From Erysipelotrichaceae bacterium 66202529 (GTDB lineage Bacteria > Bacillota_I > Bacilli_A > Erysipelotrichales > Erysipelotrichaceae), in assembly GCA_017161075.1 (NCBI GenBank), contig CP046174.1, forward strand, positions 4,397,681-4,461,680: a stretch of 64,000 nucleotides of DNA, written 5' to 3'. Below the pieces are notes generated by a model. It ran no database searches. It was not told the DNA's origin and saw only the letters and a list, made by a program, of their open reading frames with translations. The first letter of the stretch is position 1, and each line of letters starts with the position of its first letter. The translations under genes and the position numbers were made by a program. Below are positions 63,991 to 64,000 of this stretch, piece by piece.

Positions 63991-64000
63991 GGAGTCGTTT
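63990..64000 (+). promoter_or_regulatory. Probable ribosome binding site of dnaA (gene starts outside)
   Basis: AAAGGAG at about 63988-63994, followed by TCGTTT at the window edge, is suitably placed for a start codon just beyond 64000. A DnaA box at 63951-63959 would allow autoregulation. Confidence 0.55.

Overview
The window is a junction between a large tailed-phage prophage (positions 1 to about 56.6 kb, its left end lies outside) and the replication-origin region of a low-GC Firmicutes chromosome (about 56.7 to 64 kb). The host part carries a LytTR regulator, a TPR-GGDEF protein, then jag, yidC, rnpA and rpmH, a small membrane protein and an oriC rich in TTTTCCACA-type DnaA boxes. The last bases look like the ribosome binding site of a dnaA gene starting just outside. 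The gene order and box variant suggest an Erysipelotrichaceae-like gut bacterium ([Clostridium] innocuum type), but this is inferred from memory of such genomes and not proven here.

The prophage is a siphovirus with an unusually long tail. Nearly all its genes lie on the minus strand and read away from oriC. From right to left: integrase (plus strand) and a divergent control region (54.8-56.6 kb); a strip of very small, mostly membrane or zinc-ribbon genes, many with their own promoter and terminator (49-54.7 kb); three divergent DUF6353-type membrane proteins and partners (45-51 kb); a replication block with a 1372-residue helicase-primase-DNA polymerase fusion, an SSB-like protein, a truncated N6-methylase and an SNF2-type helicase (36.9-45.2 kb); a long series of small accessory genes (27.8-36.7 kb); two nucleases and a 1003-residue protein with an RNA-polymerase-like ADFDGD motif (23.5-27.4 kb); a probable packaging site, terminase, portal, protease-capsid fusion, connectors, tail tube, chaperones, endolysin, tape measure and tail-tip proteins (1-23 kb).

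Two linked observations stand out. First, ten copies of a 25-bp promoter-like motif with fixed internal spacing (CGC, seven bases, ACA, five bases, TATAATG-like) sit just upstream of early genes. None has a -35 box, and an invariant G followed by ARA comes next. Second, the phage encodes a protein carrying the double-psi-barrel signature of RNA polymerase beta-prime, beside the terminase genes, with an N-terminal HYG motif shared with a small head-region protein. A working hypothesis is a phage (perhaps virion-carried) RNA polymerase acting on these promoters. This is inference and is testable.

Other notable points are a probable -1 frameshift (A AAT TTT) that extends the major tail protein by 130 residues; an internal ribosome site inside the protease-capsid fusion; a 14-unit repeat in the tape measure protein; a self-contained cargo pair (lipoprotein plus membrane protein on opposite strands) inserted in the tail genes; and an iteron-like repeat cluster at 27.5-27.8 kb. 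No CI-type repressor, holin, tRNA, CRISPR array or insertion sequence was recognised in the window.
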